Positions 19,151 to 27,582 are shown, counted from the first letter of the stretch. The stretch is DNA of 56,583 nucleotides from Prevotella sp. (GCA_023663025.1 JAMPIC010000014.1:1-56583), one strand, 5' to 3'. Translations and numbers: made by a program. The notes: a model not told the origin generated them from the letters alone.

Positions 19151-19738
19151 ATGTTTAAGGATATAATGCTCACGGCTTTCACGGCGGTATTCGCGGAAAA
19201 TATTATTTTTTCGGGTGCGCTGGGAACAAGCACGCTGATAATAGTTTCCCGGAGCAGGAAAAATCTGCTCGGTTTCGGTCTGAGCGTGACCTATATAACC
19301 GTCTTGATGAGCGTGATTGCCTATTTTCTCAACAAAGCGCTGGGATTCGACGAAAACAGCTATATTTATACGCCGCTTGTGTATATAATAATTCTCGGAG
19401 GAGTTTATATAGTAACGCTTTTGTGTATGTGGAGATTTGCTCCGCGGATGTTCGGCAGAATGAAAAAATATATACACATCTCAGCGTTCAACTGCGCTGT
19501 CCTCGGTGCGCTGTTCCTTATCTCGGAGCGGTGCGAGACCCTCGGAGAGTATTTTATCCACGGTCTCGGCATAGGTCTCGGCTTCGTGCTGGCGGTGTAC
19601 CTGACAGCGATAGTTTACGACCGCCTCTATTCGGAAAAAGCGCCTTACTCGTTCAGGGGATATCCTTTGCTTTTGATCTATATAGGTATACTCAGCATGG
19701 CTTTTTGGGGACTTTCGGGCTATACATTAAAATTTTGA
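19151..19738 (+). CDS. RnfA-like membrane subunit with one of two cluster cysteines
   Basis: The 195-residue, six-helix protein matches RnfA/NqrE. The second half-motif AFNCAVLGA retains Cys115. The first, usually LGxCPFLGVS, reads LGTSTLIIVS with Ser27 where Cys is expected. With both RnfE cysteines gone as well, three of the four ligands of the membrane iron-sulfur cluster are missing. GGGGAGG precedes the ATG. rnfB, which should follow, is absent; a putative glycosidase gene starts 14 bases later. Confidence 0.85.
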   Translation: MFKDIMLTAFTAVFAENIIFSGALGTSTLIIVSRSRKNLLGFGLSVTYITVLMSVIAYFLNKALGFDENSYIYTPLVYIIILGGVYIVTLLCMWRFAPRMFGRMKKYIHISAFNCAVLGALFLISERCETLGEYFIHGLGIGLGFVLAVYLTAIVYDRLYSEKAPYSFRGYPLLLIYIGILSMAFWGLSGYTLKF

Positions 19739-19752
19739 AGGGATGGTAGGAA

Positions 19753-20973
19753 ATGGAACGCCGCGGCAGAAAAATTTACCGTACTCGCGCAGGCAACCGC
19801 AAAAGGAGAACGCAGAAATTTTTTAAGGTTCTGTTCATGATAATAATTCTGGCGGCGCTGGTCTTTGTGGGATACAGCGTGGGGCAGCCTATTTATAAAT
19901 ATTTTTCTGAAAGAGAAGATAAGGATCTCGCCGAGGAAACCGTTCCCTGGACGCCTCCCGTCATGCCCGACGATACGGAGGACGCCGAGGAGAGCGTTCC
20001 CGATGAGACGGAGGACGTTTCCGATGATGAGAACAGCGAGGAGCGCAAGCCGGATTTTTCAGCCTGCCTGCTTCCCGAAACGGCTCTCGCGTCGGAGGCC
20101 GATCTGCGCGCCGCTTTGGAAAACGCAAAGGGCAGCGGCTATACCGCCGTGGTTGCCGCGCTTAAAGCGGAGGGCGGAAAAATTTACTATAAAACAGGTT
20201 CTCAGATGGCTCTTACCGCCGACGGGGCTGTCGCGGGAGATATGTACGCGGGACAGATAGCCGCTATGATAAGAAACGCGGGTTTCATTCCCATTGCAAG
20301 CGTGAACCTGCTTGAGGACCATAATTTGTACGGCGAGTACAAAACAGGCTCCTACCATTTCGAGGGAACGACCTCCACATGGCTGGACGACTCCGCCGCG
20401 AACGGAGGAAAGCCTTGGCTGTCTCCTTTTGATACCGATACACAGAGCTATGCGGCTTATCTTTCCAATGAGGTGTCCGGAGCGGGTTTCGAGTATGTTA
20501 TTTTTGACGGCATTGTTTTCCCGAATTTCCGCAGTTCCGACCTTAACTATATCGGCGCATCTGTCAAAGACCCCAATAAATACAAGGCTCTTATAAGCAT
20601 AGCGGACATTGCCGCAAAGGCTGCGGAGACGAACGGCGCGTCCGTATTGGTAACCGTTTCCGCAGGGGATATAATAAGCGGAAAATCCGACCTGTTCAAG
20701 CCTGCGGAGCTTACGGTAAAAACGGTTTCCGCAGAGTATTTCCCGAACGAGCTTGACAGTACGGCTCTGATAAACGGCGAAGAGGTCGCTCTGGCGGAGC
20801 TTGCCGCCTACGATAAGGCGAAGGTGGTCTTTACCGAGATAAAACGCCTTGCGGGAGAGGATATAACAATCGTCCCCGCGCTGAAACAGACCGATTTCTC
20901 TCAGGCCGATTTCAGCGATACTATATCCGCGTTTATGGATATGGGATTTGATTCCTATATGATCATTGATTAA
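19753..20973 (+). CDS. Membrane-anchored putative glycoside hydrolase (DUF4015-like TIM barrel)
   Basis: The 406-residue product has a basic N-terminus and one membrane helix (residues ~27-48), then a Glu/Asp/Pro-rich spacer to about residue 100, and a TIM-barrel-like domain. The stretches YTAVVAALKAEGGKIYYKT, KPWLSPFDTDTQSYAAYL and GFEYVIFDGIVFPNF match the layout of DUF4015, a putative glycosidase family where FDYIRFP is usual. Strand and family agreement are by eye. It starts 14 bases after the RnfA-like gene, so it is probably in the same operon, and it precedes a class A PBP. A role in wall or surface glycan metabolism is inferred. Confidence 0.72.
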   Translation: MERRGRKIYRTRAGNRKRRTQKFFKVLFMIIILAALVFVGYSVGQPIYKYFSEREDKDLAEETVPWTPPVMPDDTEDAEESVPDETEDVSDDENSEERKPDFSACLLPETALASEADLRAALENAKGSGYTAVVAALKAEGGKIYYKTGSQMALTADGAVAGDMYAGQIAAMIRNAGFIPIASVNLLEDHNLYGEYKTGSYHFEGTTSTWLDDSAANGGKPWLSPFDTDTQSYAAYLSNEVSGAGFEYVIFDGIVFPNFRSSDLNYIGASVKDPNKYKALISIADIAAKAAETNGASVLVTVSAGDIISGKSDLFKPAELTVKTVSAEYFPNELDSTALINGEEVALAELAAYDKAKVVFTEIKRLAGEDITIVPALKQTDFSQADFSDTISAFMDMGFDSYMIID

Positions 20974-20999
20974 AAAGTATGCAAACGTGTGACGGAATA

Positions 21000-21092
21000 T
21001 TTACAATTTCCCTTAAAATGTTACAATTTATTATTTTGACTCAATCAACGTTTACAATTTCCCTTAAAAAATTACAATTTATGTTTTTGACT
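21000..21092. repeat. 51-bp-period direct repeat upstream of the PBP gene
   Basis: A ~42-base unit beginning TTTACAATTTCCCTTAAAA occurs at 21000-21041 and again at 21051-21092. Each copy ends in TTTTGACT, a possible -35 element. Differences are confined to a few bases near the middle. The only intergenic gap in this cluster is here, so the repeats may be promoter or operator sites for the PBP gene. Confidence 0.6.
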
Positions 21093-21151
21093 TTACAAGC
21101 GGGGAAATATGTGGTAAACTTGCAGAGAAACAAAGCCAAAGGAGGCGGAGC

Positions 21152-23371
21152 ATGGCTTACAGAGAAACCGATCCTCAAAAATCGGAAAATGCAAGGAAAA
21201 AGAAAAAACGCAAAGTCAATCCCGTTAAAAGGGTGCTTGCGGTCATCGGTACAACGCTGCTTTCGCTGGTGCTGATAGTTATTATTACAGGCTCGATAAT
21301 CGCGGCGGCGCTGACTGTGTATGTTCTTCAGTTCGTGGATCAGGACGATGTGGATATCTCCCTGTCCGACCTTGATCTTGACTATACCACGTTTATCTAC
21401 GCCTATGACAAGAACGACTCGCTGGTGGAGCTTGCCAGCATAAGCCGCAACGCAGACAGAATACCCGTCACAATCGACAGGATACCACAGCACGTTCAGG
21501 ACGCTTTCGTCTACACCGAGGACGAGCGTTTTTACGAGCACGCGGGCGTTGACTGGAAACGTACCTTTACCGCGTTCCTTAACGAGCTTCTGAACTTTCT
21601 CGGCAGCCGGCAGGGCGGTTCGACCATTACCCAGCAGCTTGTAAAGAACGTTACCGGCGACGACAATCCCGACTGGGACAGAAAAATGCGCGAGATTTTC
21701 CGCGCCGCTACGCTTGAGAAGTACAGCACCAAAACCGATATCCTCGAAGCGTACCTTAACTATATCGGTTTCGGAGGAAGCACCGCAGGAATACAGGCGG
21801 CTTCGCTGAAATACTTCGGCAAGGACGTTTCCGAGCTGACTATCGCCGAGGGTGCGTGTCTTGCGGCCATACCCAAAAACCCCGAGAATTACAACCCGTT
21901 CGCAAAAGGAAAGATCGACGAGGAAACGGACGAGTTCAAGACGGGTCTCGAATGGAATCAGGAGCGTAAGGAAACCGTTCTGTGGCTGATGTACAAAAAC
22001 GCCTGCATTTCCCAGAGGGAGTACGAGGCTGCCTGCGAGGAGAAGATAGTTTTCCGCGATCCCAACGCCAAGGACGAATCCGACGACAAGGGCAGCGGCA
22101 TTCAGGACTGGTTCGTGGACATGGTGATCTACGACGTTATAACCGATTTTCAGGAGCTTTACGGCATAGATCAGGACGAAGCCAGCGACAAGCTCTATAA
22201 CGGCGGCTACGAGATCTATACGACAGTCGATATCGATATGCAGAAAGCCGTTGAGGCTAAGTACAAGGACTACACCACTTTCTCCGATACGGTTCTTGCC
22301 GACCCGCCCGAATCGGCGTTCATCTGTATGGACTATACCGGAAACATAAAAGCTGTGGTGGGAGCTATCGGCGAAAAGGCGGGTTCCAACATTTGGAACA
22401 ATGCTACCCGCTCGAAGCGTTCGCCGGGTTCATGCATAAAGCCCATAACCTCTTACGGCTACGGTCTGGAGTACAACTTCTTTACATGGTCGACGGTGTT
22501 TACCAATAAGCCGCTTGACACCGAGATAATCGACGAGGAAACGGGTCTGCCCCGTAAATGGCCATATAACTATAATTCCAAAAGCTGGGATTACGGCGGG
22601 TACTTTACTTTCCAGGCGCTTCAGCGTTCGCTGAACACCGTTCCCGCCCAGCTTATCGAGCAGGAGACCCCGCAGGAGGTATTCGAGTTCCTGCAAAACC
22701 GTTTCCAGATCACCACCCTTACCGCTGCGGACGCGGATATCGCGCCGCTTTCCGTAGGTGCGCTCACCGAGGGACTTACCCTCAAGGAGCTTGTGGCGGC
22801 GTACCAGGCGTTCGGAAACGGCGGCAAGTACTATAAGCCGACCTCTTACACTCTTGTTCTGGACGGAAAAGGCAAGACCGTTTTGCAGCATAAATATATG
22901 CCGATCCAGTCAATAAGCAGCGATACCGCCTACATCATGAACAAGCTTATGCAGCAGGTAATAGAGGGTCCCAACGGAACCGGACGCGCCGCAAAGCTTG
23001 TCAACACCCCGCTTATCGGCAAGACGGGAACTTCGCAGGACTGGCACGACCTTTCCTTTGTGGGCTGCACTCCCGATTATGTCAGCGGCGTGTGGTACGG
23101 CTATTCCACCCCGAAGCAGATACCTACGGGAACGTACTACAGCTCGTCGCAGGTGTGGAAGAACGTTTTCGGCGATATTGCCGAAGCCGAGGACGGAAAG
23201 ACTTTCCCCGAAAACAACGAGGTACAGGAGCTTTATTACTGCCTTGAAACCGGCAAGCTTGCGGGAGCGAGATGTCCCACAGGCTCGGTGGGATACTACA
23301 AAAAGACCTTTGTCCCCGAGATATGCACCGCCGATCACAGCAAAAAGAAAGCCGAGGAGCAGACGCAATGA
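21152..23371 (+). CDS. Class A penicillin-binding protein (PBP1A-type transglycosylase/transpeptidase)
   Basis: The 739-residue bifunctional enzyme polymerises and cross-links peptidoglycan outside the membrane. After a basic N-terminus and one membrane helix (residues ~25-65) comes the GT51 domain with EDERFYEHAGVDW (catalytic Glu) and RQGGSTITQQLVKN. The transpeptidase domain has SCIK in RSPGSCIKP as SxxK, RSLNT as SxN and GKTGTS as KTG. AAAGGAGG lies just before the ATG. The methyltransferase gene overlaps its stop codon by four bases (ATGA). Confidence 0.95.
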   Translation: MAYRETDPQKSENARKKKKRKVNPVKRVLAVIGTTLLSLVLIVIITGSIIAAALTVYVLQFVDQDDVDISLSDLDLDYTTFIYAYDKNDSLVELASISRNADRIPVTIDRIPQHVQDAFVYTEDERFYEHAGVDWKRTFTAFLNELLNFLGSRQGGSTITQQLVKNVTGDDNPDWDRKMREIFRAATLEKYSTKTDILEAYLNYIGFGGSTAGIQAASLKYFGKDVSELTIAEGACLAAIPKNPENYNPFAKGKIDEETDEFKTGLEWNQERKETVLWLMYKNACISQREYEAACEEKIVFRDPNAKDESDDKGSGIQDWFVDMVIYDVITDFQELYGIDQDEASDKLYNGGYEIYTTVDIDMQKAVEAKYKDYTTFSDTVLADPPESAFICMDYTGNIKAVVGAIGEKAGSNIWNNATRSKRSPGSCIKPITSYGYGLEYNFFTWSTVFTNKPLDTEIIDEETGLPRKWPYNYNSKSWDYGGYFTFQALQRSLNTVPAQLIEQETPQEVFEFLQNRFQITTLTAADADIAPLSVGALTEGLTLKELVAAYQAFGNGGKYYKPTSYTLVLDGKGKTVLQHKYMPIQSISSDTAYIMNKLMQQVIEGPNGTGRAAKLVNTPLIGKTGTSQDWHDLSFVGCTPDYVSGVWYGYSTPKQIPTGTYYSSSQVWKNVFGDIAEAEDGKTFPENNEVQELYYCLETGKLAGARCPTGSVGYYKKTFVPEICTADHSKKKAEEQTQ

Positions 23372-24483
23372 GCTTGATAAGAATGGTCTGCCCGTGTCAC
23401 TTCGGGCTTGAAAGCACGCTTAAATTCGAGGTTTCCAAAATAGGCGGAAAGGATATTTCCGTATCGGACGGCAGGGTCGCCTTTTCGGGGGACTTCGGCA
23501 CGCTCGTCAAGGCGAACCTTTGGCTCGGCACAGCGGAGCGGGTCTTGGTACTGCTTGCGGAATTTGACGCCCACAGCTTCGAGGAGCTTTTTCAAGGAAC
23601 TAAATCTGCTCCCTTCGAGGACTTTGTCGGCGCGGAGGACAGGTTTCCCGTAAAAGGATATTCTCTCAATTCCGACCTGCACAGCGTTCCCGATTGCCAA
23701 TCCATAATCAAGAAAGCCGCCGTCGAACGGCTGAAAAGCAGGTACGGCATAAGCCGCTTTGAGGAGACGGGTGCGCTGTACCAAATAAGGTTCAGCATAC
23801 TTAAAAACCACGTTTCGATTTTTCTGGACAGCACCGGTGAGGGACTTCACAAGCGGGGATACCGCAGAAATTCCAATGCTGCTCCCATAAAGGAGACCCT
23901 TGCGGCGGGGATAGTCGATCTTGCTCATATACGCGGAGACAGTGTTGTCTGCGACCCGTTCTGCGGAAGCGGCACTATCCTGATCGAAGCCGCCTATAAG
24001 GCTCTGAACATAGCTCCCGGACTGAAACGCCGTTTCGCCGCGGACAAATGGGCGGTCATTCCCTCGGAAATATGGGAAAACGAGCGCAGGGACGCTCTTG
24101 ACGCAATCAGAAAGGACACGGACTTTTTCGCTTACGGTTACGATATCGACCCGGAATGCGTTGAGCTTACCCGTGAGAACTGCCGCAAGGCGGGCATACA
24201 AAAGCGTGTGACGGTCAAGCAGGCGGACATAAAGGATTACGAAAATATTTCGGGCAGGGTGACTGTTTGCAACCCGCCATACGGCGAACGTCTGCTGGAG
24301 CTGAAAGAAGCGGAAAAGCTTTACGGCATAATGGGACAGCGTTTTTCCGCGGACAGGGAACACCCTTGCTTCGTGATATCTCCCCACGAGGAGTTCGAGA
24401 AGCTGTTCGGAAAAACCGCCGACAAACGGCGCAAGCTCTATAACGGTATGCTGAAATGTCAGCTTTATATGTATTTCAGGTAA
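23368..24483 (+). CDS. THUMP-domain class I RNA methyltransferase (RlmL/YpsC-like)
   Basis: The 371-residue product has an N-terminal THUMP RNA-binding region (to about residue 165) followed by a Rossmann methyltransferase domain. DPFCGSGTILIEAA binds S-adenosylmethionine and NPPYGERL is the N2-guanine catalytic motif. This suits methylation of guanine in 23S rRNA. The ATG at 23368 overlaps the PBP stop codon, which supports this start over a longer in-frame upstream ATG. A strong terminator follows directly. Confidence 0.9.
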   Translation: MSLIRMVCPCHFGLESTLKFEVSKIGGKDISVSDGRVAFSGDFGTLVKANLWLGTAERVLVLLAEFDAHSFEELFQGTKSAPFEDFVGAEDRFPVKGYSLNSDLHSVPDCQSIIKKAAVERLKSRYGISRFEETGALYQIRFSILKNHVSIFLDSTGEGLHKRGYRRNSNAAPIKETLAAGIVDLAHIRGDSVVCDPFCGSGTILIEAAYKALNIAPGLKRRFAADKWAVIPSEIWENERRDALDAIRKDTDFFAYGYDIDPECVELTRENCRKAGIQKRVTVKQADIKDYENISGRVTVCNPPYGERLLELKEAEKLYGIMGQRFSADREHPCFVISPHEEFEKLFGKTADKRRKLYNGMLKCQLYMYFR

Positions 24484-24490
24484 AATTTAA

Positions 24491-24527
24491 AATCCCGGAA
24501 CACTATAGTTTTCCGGGATTTTTTTTT
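24491..24527 (+). terminator. Rho-independent terminator after the methyltransferase gene
   Basis: AATCCCGGAA (24491-24500) pairs exactly with TTCCGGGATT (24511-24520), followed by a nine-base T-run. It closes the rpe-to-methyltransferase block. Confidence 0.92.
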
Positions 24528-24616
24528 ATGCGTCAGACAGTCCGATATCCATGACAGTCACAGAAATTTTTGCGCAAATTCTGCGGGATTGCCGTAAGAC
24601 AAACCTGCATACCGTT

Positions 24617-25375
24617 TTATCCGAAAAGATCAATGTCGGAAAATTCATTATTATTTTCGGTTTGGACTTTCATCATGCGGTCGTAGGCGCTTTCGGCGTC
24701 TTTTTCCGGCATAAGCTCCTTTGCGGCGGGGACGGTTTCGGCTTCCGCGGCGGGAGGCTTTTCGGCGGTCGGTTCGGCGTTCTCTTTCAGAAGAGAAACG
24801 CCTGTGACTATTTCGTCCATATTTTCCGACGGTTCAAGCTCCTCGGGGGAAAATCTGTAAACCTTTTTTTCTTCATGCAGCGCGCTTTCGTCAATAAATT
24901 CGTCAGTGCCGAGATGATCCTTTGCCGCAAATGTGATATCGTCCATTGAAGGGTCGAAAAGAGGAAATCCGGGCAGCTCTTTAAGCTCATAGAATTCGTT
25001 TGAGGCGGATACAGCCATAAATTCGGCAAGCGAAGCGATCAGATACGCCGCCGCTCCGAGGGGAGCGAAAAAAGATTCGGAAATTACTGATATTATCGCA
25101 AGTATCACACCGAGAGGAACAGCTGTGAGACACATTTTTTCCCTGCGGGTAGCGCAGCCGACTATGGATATTAATGTAAAAGGAACCGCAAACAATGTGT
25201 ATATTGCCATCAGCCTGGGATCAAAGATAATGCACGCCGCCCCCAGCAGAAAGGCGGGGACAGTCGCCGCGATACCGGCGGCAAGTCTTGCCTTGACCTT
25301 TTTGTAGCGTTTGCCGCTCTGCTCGTAGTGAGCAAGCGGTTTATCGGGATTAAATATTATCGGTGTGTTTTTCAT
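24617..25375 (-). CDS. Membrane protein of unknown function with acidic cytoplasmic tail
   Basis: The 252-residue product has about four membrane helices within residues ~30-125 and an acidic, Pro/Ala/Glu-rich tail of ~120 residues ending in NEFSDIDLFG. No family is recognised. It starts 12 bases downstream of the XRE regulator stop on the same strand, so it is likely cotranscribed with and controlled by the promoter/operator at 25965. The regulator's targets are other membrane proteins, so a membrane-stress role is plausible but inferred. Confidence 0.7.
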   Translation of the reverse strand: MKNTPIIFNPDKPLAHYEQSGKRYKKVKARLAAGIAATVPAFLLGAACIIFDPRLMAIYTLFAVPFTLISIVGCATRREKMCLTAVPLGVILAIISVISESFFAPLGAAAYLIASLAEFMAVSASNEFYELKELPGFPLFDPSMDDITFAAKDHLGTDEFIDESALHEEKKVYRFSPEELEPSENMDEIVTGVSLLKENAEPTAEKPPAAEAETVPAAKELMPEKDAESAYDRMMKVQTENNNEFSDIDLFG

Positions 25376-25387
25376 GACGTACCCCCG

Positions 25388-25942
25388 CTAAATGCTTGAA
25401 ATAATATCTTCGTAATATTTTTTTAATTTTTCTGCAATTTCCCCCAACAGGCGCAAAGCTTCGTTTTTCACGCCGTTGTTTGCGTAAAATCCCGTTTCGG
25501 CGAGCGCGGCGGCTTCTTTGGCGTACTCGGCGGCTTTGGGAGTGTTTTCGTCGGCAAGCTGTTTTGCGAGACCCAGACAGCACCGCGCTCTGACGGCGGT
25601 CATCTCGTCTCCGAGGGGACTGTTTCGGTTTGCCGATCGGAGAGCGGAAACGGCTTCGCGGTAACGTCCCTCGGAGTACAGCGTTTTGGCGTTTACCAGC
25701 AGCTCCGCGTCCGCGCGGAGAGCGCCGTCCTCGTCGGCTTCGCCCTGCGGAAGCAGCGAGGAAATAGGTATATCCAGCACTGAGGCAAGGTATTCCAGCG
25801 TTTTCACAGACGGGGTCGCGCTGCCGCTTTCGATCTGGCTCAGCATATTCCGCGTAATGAACGTTCCCACGACTTCGCTCTGGGTCATTTTTTTGGATAT
25901 CCGCGCTTCTTTTATGCGCTTTCCGCGTTCCTCGGGAGTCAT
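25388..25942 (-). CDS. XRE family regulator with TPR-like C-terminus
   Basis: The 184-residue product starts with an XRE helix-turn-helix (KRIKEARISKKMTQSEVVG, then MLSQIESGSATPSVKTLEYL). The C-terminal ~100 residues are Ala/Leu/Glu-rich helical repeats resembling TPRs. GGAGA nine bases upstream favours this ATG over one 11 codons earlier. Its promoter carries GTAAAT-N3-ATTTAC, the same inverted repeat found in two promoters of the facing cluster, so it probably autoregulates and controls the NfeD-flotillin genes. The TPR part could sense a peptide or protein partner. Confidence 0.88.
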   Translation of the reverse strand: MTPEERGKRIKEARISKKMTQSEVVGTFITRNMLSQIESGSATPSVKTLEYLASVLDIPISSLLPQGEADEDGALRADAELLVNAKTLYSEGRYREAVSALRSANRNSPLGDEMTAVRARCCLGLAKQLADENTPKAAEYAKEAAALAETGFYANNGVKNEALRLLGEIAEKLKKYYEDIISSI

Positions 25943-25964
25943 AGGACTTCTCCTTTCAGCTGAA

Positions 25965-26011
25965 GTAAATTGCATTTACATTATTGTAACACACTTTTTC
26001 TCCGATTGCAA
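25965..26011 (-). promoter_or_regulatory. XRE gene promoter with operator copy 1
   Basis: Read on the minus strand: TTGCAA (26006-26011), 17 bases, TACAAT (25983-25988), then three bases and GTAAATTGCATTTAC (25965-25979), a perfect 15-bp inverted repeat. The operator covers the expected transcription start. The same geometry recurs at 26124 and 26311. Confidence 0.8.
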
Positions 26012-26123
26012 TAGGGAAACGCAAATTTTTTTCACGGCACGTCAAAGTCCGGGAAGTGCGGGGATACCGCCCGCCGCGAATGTTTTCCGCCGCAGTCCCG
26101 CAAAAAAAATTTCTTTCGGGATA

Positions 26124-26170
26124 TTGACAAAGGTAAAAAGACGTGCCATACTAAAGTGAATTAAATTTAC
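26124..26170 (+). promoter_or_regulatory. Promoter with operator copy 2
   Basis: TTGACA (26124-26129), 17 bases, CATACT (26147-26152), three bases, then GTGAATTAAATTTAC (26156-26170), which matches the inverted repeat with one arm mismatch. It drives the small membrane protein gene at 26206. Confidence 0.75.
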
Positions 26171-26205
26171 CTAAACGGTAAACGCGGAGAGGGGACGTCT
26201 CTGTC

Positions 26206-26325
26206 ATGACCGAATTGCTCGCGGAAGCTTTTTGGGAAACGCTTCGTTATTTTCCCGTATGGTTTGGTATTCGGTATTTGCTTTTTTTGTTTATTTTTCT
26301 GAAAAACTACTTGACAAAACCGTGA
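26206..26325 (+). CDS. 39-residue putative membrane protein
   Basis: A short frame reads MTELLAEAFWETLRYFPVWF and continues to a stop at 26323-26325. Residues ~16-36 are strongly hydrophobic, giving one membrane helix rich in aromatic residues. GGAGAGGGG lies about 13 bases before the ATG. A promoter with operator stands directly upstream, and the -35 of the next promoter begins inside its last codons. No homologue is recalled. It could be a small stress or regulatory membrane peptide. Confidence 0.6.
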   Translation: MTELLAEAFWETLRYFPVWFGIRYLLFLFIFLKNYLTKP

Positions 26326-26357
26326 TGCGGGGTTATAATGAAGTAAATGATATTTAC
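26311..26357 (+). promoter_or_regulatory. Perfect-consensus promoter with operator copy 3
   Basis: TTGACA (26311-26316), 17 bases, TATAAT (26334-26339), three bases, then GTAAATGATATTTAC (26343-26357), a perfect inverted repeat. This is a full sigma-A consensus held under an operator at the start site, as expected for a strong repressed promoter. It drives the PH-like, NfeD and flotillin genes. Confidence 0.88.
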
Positions 26358-26391
26358 GCGCCGCCGTCTCTCCCGAAAAGGAGGAGCTGTC

Positions 26392-26676
26392 ATGAAAAAG
26401 ATTTTTTCCGTAAGCCTGTGCCTGAACGGTATTCTCGGCGGAGGAATATTCGCCGAGAAGGAAAAAATCGTGTACCGAACCGGAAAACTCACGGTCGAAC
26501 CGAGGCTCAGAAACCTTGAAATGCCCGTGGCGGACATCGTTTCCGCGGAAAGCGGCAGACTGCTGTTCCTGCCCACGGTCGAGATCAAAATGAAAAACGG
26601 CGGGAAGTTTAAATTTATCGTTTACGCCCGCAAAGCGTTTCTTAACACTCTTGCGGAACTGGGCGCAAAACTCTGA
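26392..26676 (+). CDS. Small PH/GRAM-like protein
   Basis: The 94-residue product is mostly beta-strand: a pattern of IVYRTGKLTV, then a loop with DIVSAESGRLLFL, VEIKMKNGGKFKFIVY and a closing helix with FLNTLAEL. That order and the final helix suit a bacterial PH or GRAM-like fold, a guess from pattern alone. GGAGG seven bases upstream supports the ATG at 26392 over one 15 codons earlier that falls inside the operator. It precedes the NfeD gene by 28 bases. Confidence 0.65.
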   Translation: MKKIFSVSLCLNGILGGGIFAEKEKIVYRTGKLTVEPRLRNLEMPVADIVSAESGRLLFLPTVEIKMKNGGKFKFIVYARKAFLNTLAELGAKL

Positions 26677-26704
26677 CAGCCGAATTGCTAAGGGGGTAAT
26701 TTTC

Positions 26705-27382
26705 ATGACCGAATGGTGGGAAAGCTTATCGACGCTTGTGCGTGTGCTGTACTGCATTGCCGTACCGTCCACGCTGCTGCTTCTTTTGCAGACGATCCTG
26801 TCGGTATCGGGCTTCGGGGGGGATTCCGACATAAACATCAGCGACACAAGCGGTCTCGATATGGGCGATTTTGGCGGCGGCGATCTCGGAGATATAGGCG
26901 ATATGGGCGACGTCGGCGATCTGTCCGCAGACGTTTCCGACGGGTCGGATCTGCCCGTTCACGGCTCGTATTCGTCCTTGCAGCTCTTTACGGTGCAGGG
27001 GATCGTGGCGTTTCTGGCGGTCTCGGGATGGGTTTCCATAGCCGCGATGAGCGGAGGTCTGCCGAGCGCGGGAGCTATCCCTCTGGGACTTGTGGCGGGA
27101 TTTTTCGCAATGTACGGCATAGCGAAGCTGGTGCAGATCAGCAAGAAGCTCACCGAAAACGGTACGATAGATTTCCGCAACGCCATCGGAGAAAGCGCGA
27201 CCGTGTACATACCTATCCCGCCGGGCGGCGAGGGCGAGGGGAAAGTCACCCTGACCTTGCAGGGACGTTTTATGGAATGCAGCGCGGTCTCAAACGAAAG
27301 GGAAACGCTGAAAACCGGCACGTCGGTGCGCGTCACCGACCTTAATGGGGAAGTGCTGGTCGTTGAACGGGTTGACAGCTGA
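26705..27382 (+). CDS. NfeD-like membrane protein
   Basis: The 225-residue product has an N-terminal membrane helix, an acidic repetitive loop (GDLGDIGDMGDVGDLS, residues ~50-75), two more helices (~92-140) and a C-terminal OB-fold like that of NfeD proteins (GESATVYIPIPPGGEGEG, then VRVTDLNGEVLVVERV). NfeD proteins of this short type pair with flotillins (compare YuaF/YuaG in Bacillus). A flotillin gene lies ~690 bases downstream. AGGGGG precedes the ATG. The Gly-Asp repeat loop is unusual. Confidence 0.85.
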   Translation: MTEWWESLSTLVRVLYCIAVPSTLLLLLQTILSVSGFGGDSDINISDTSGLDMGDFGGGDLGDIGDMGDVGDLSADVSDGSDLPVHGSYSSLQLFTVQGIVAFLAVSGWVSIAAMSGGLPSAGAIPLGLVAGFFAMYGIAKLVQISKKLTENGTIDFRNAIGESATVYIPIPPGGEGEGKVTLTLQGRFMECSAVSNERETLKTGTSVRVTDLNGEVLVVERVDS

Positions 27383-27432
27383 CAGCTGACAGTTGACAGT
27401 GTACAGTGTATAATGTACAGTTGATAGTTGGG
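27374..27432. repeat. Heptamer-based repeat, left arm
   Basis: Overlapping units of the type TGACAGT/TTGACAG/TGTACAG run directly from the NfeD stop codon. The arm is the reverse-complement counterpart of 27583-27616, so together they bracket the 37-residue gene. A further direct copy of the latter is at 28020-28053. Confidence 0.65.
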
Positions 27433-27444
27433 AGCGTAATTTTT

Positions 27445-27558
27445 ATGGAATTTTTAATTGAATTAACCGCCGATATTGCCGAGGCTTTTCTCGAAAAATT
27501 TATTGATTATTTTGCGGAAAAAATTAATTCCGCAAAAAGAAAAAAAGTACATAATTAA
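27445..27558 (+). CDS. 37-residue basic-tailed peptide A
   Basis: The frame starts MEFLIELTADIAEAFLEKF and ends with a lysine/arginine-rich tail (KRKKVHN). The first ~28 residues would form an amphipathic helix. GGGAG lies about ten bases upstream of the ATG. It resembles the 44-residue peptide at 27857 in size, acidic-aromatic helix and basic tail, suggesting duplicated small genes. Membrane association is inferred. Confidence 0.55.
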   Translation: MEFLIELTADIAEAFLEKFIDYFAEKINSAKRKKVHN

Positions 27559-27582
27559 TTTTTACATAAATAACACGGTGTA

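Noticed and set aside
21000..21092. CRISPR-like pair of repeats
   Set aside because: Only two imperfect copies and no spacer array.
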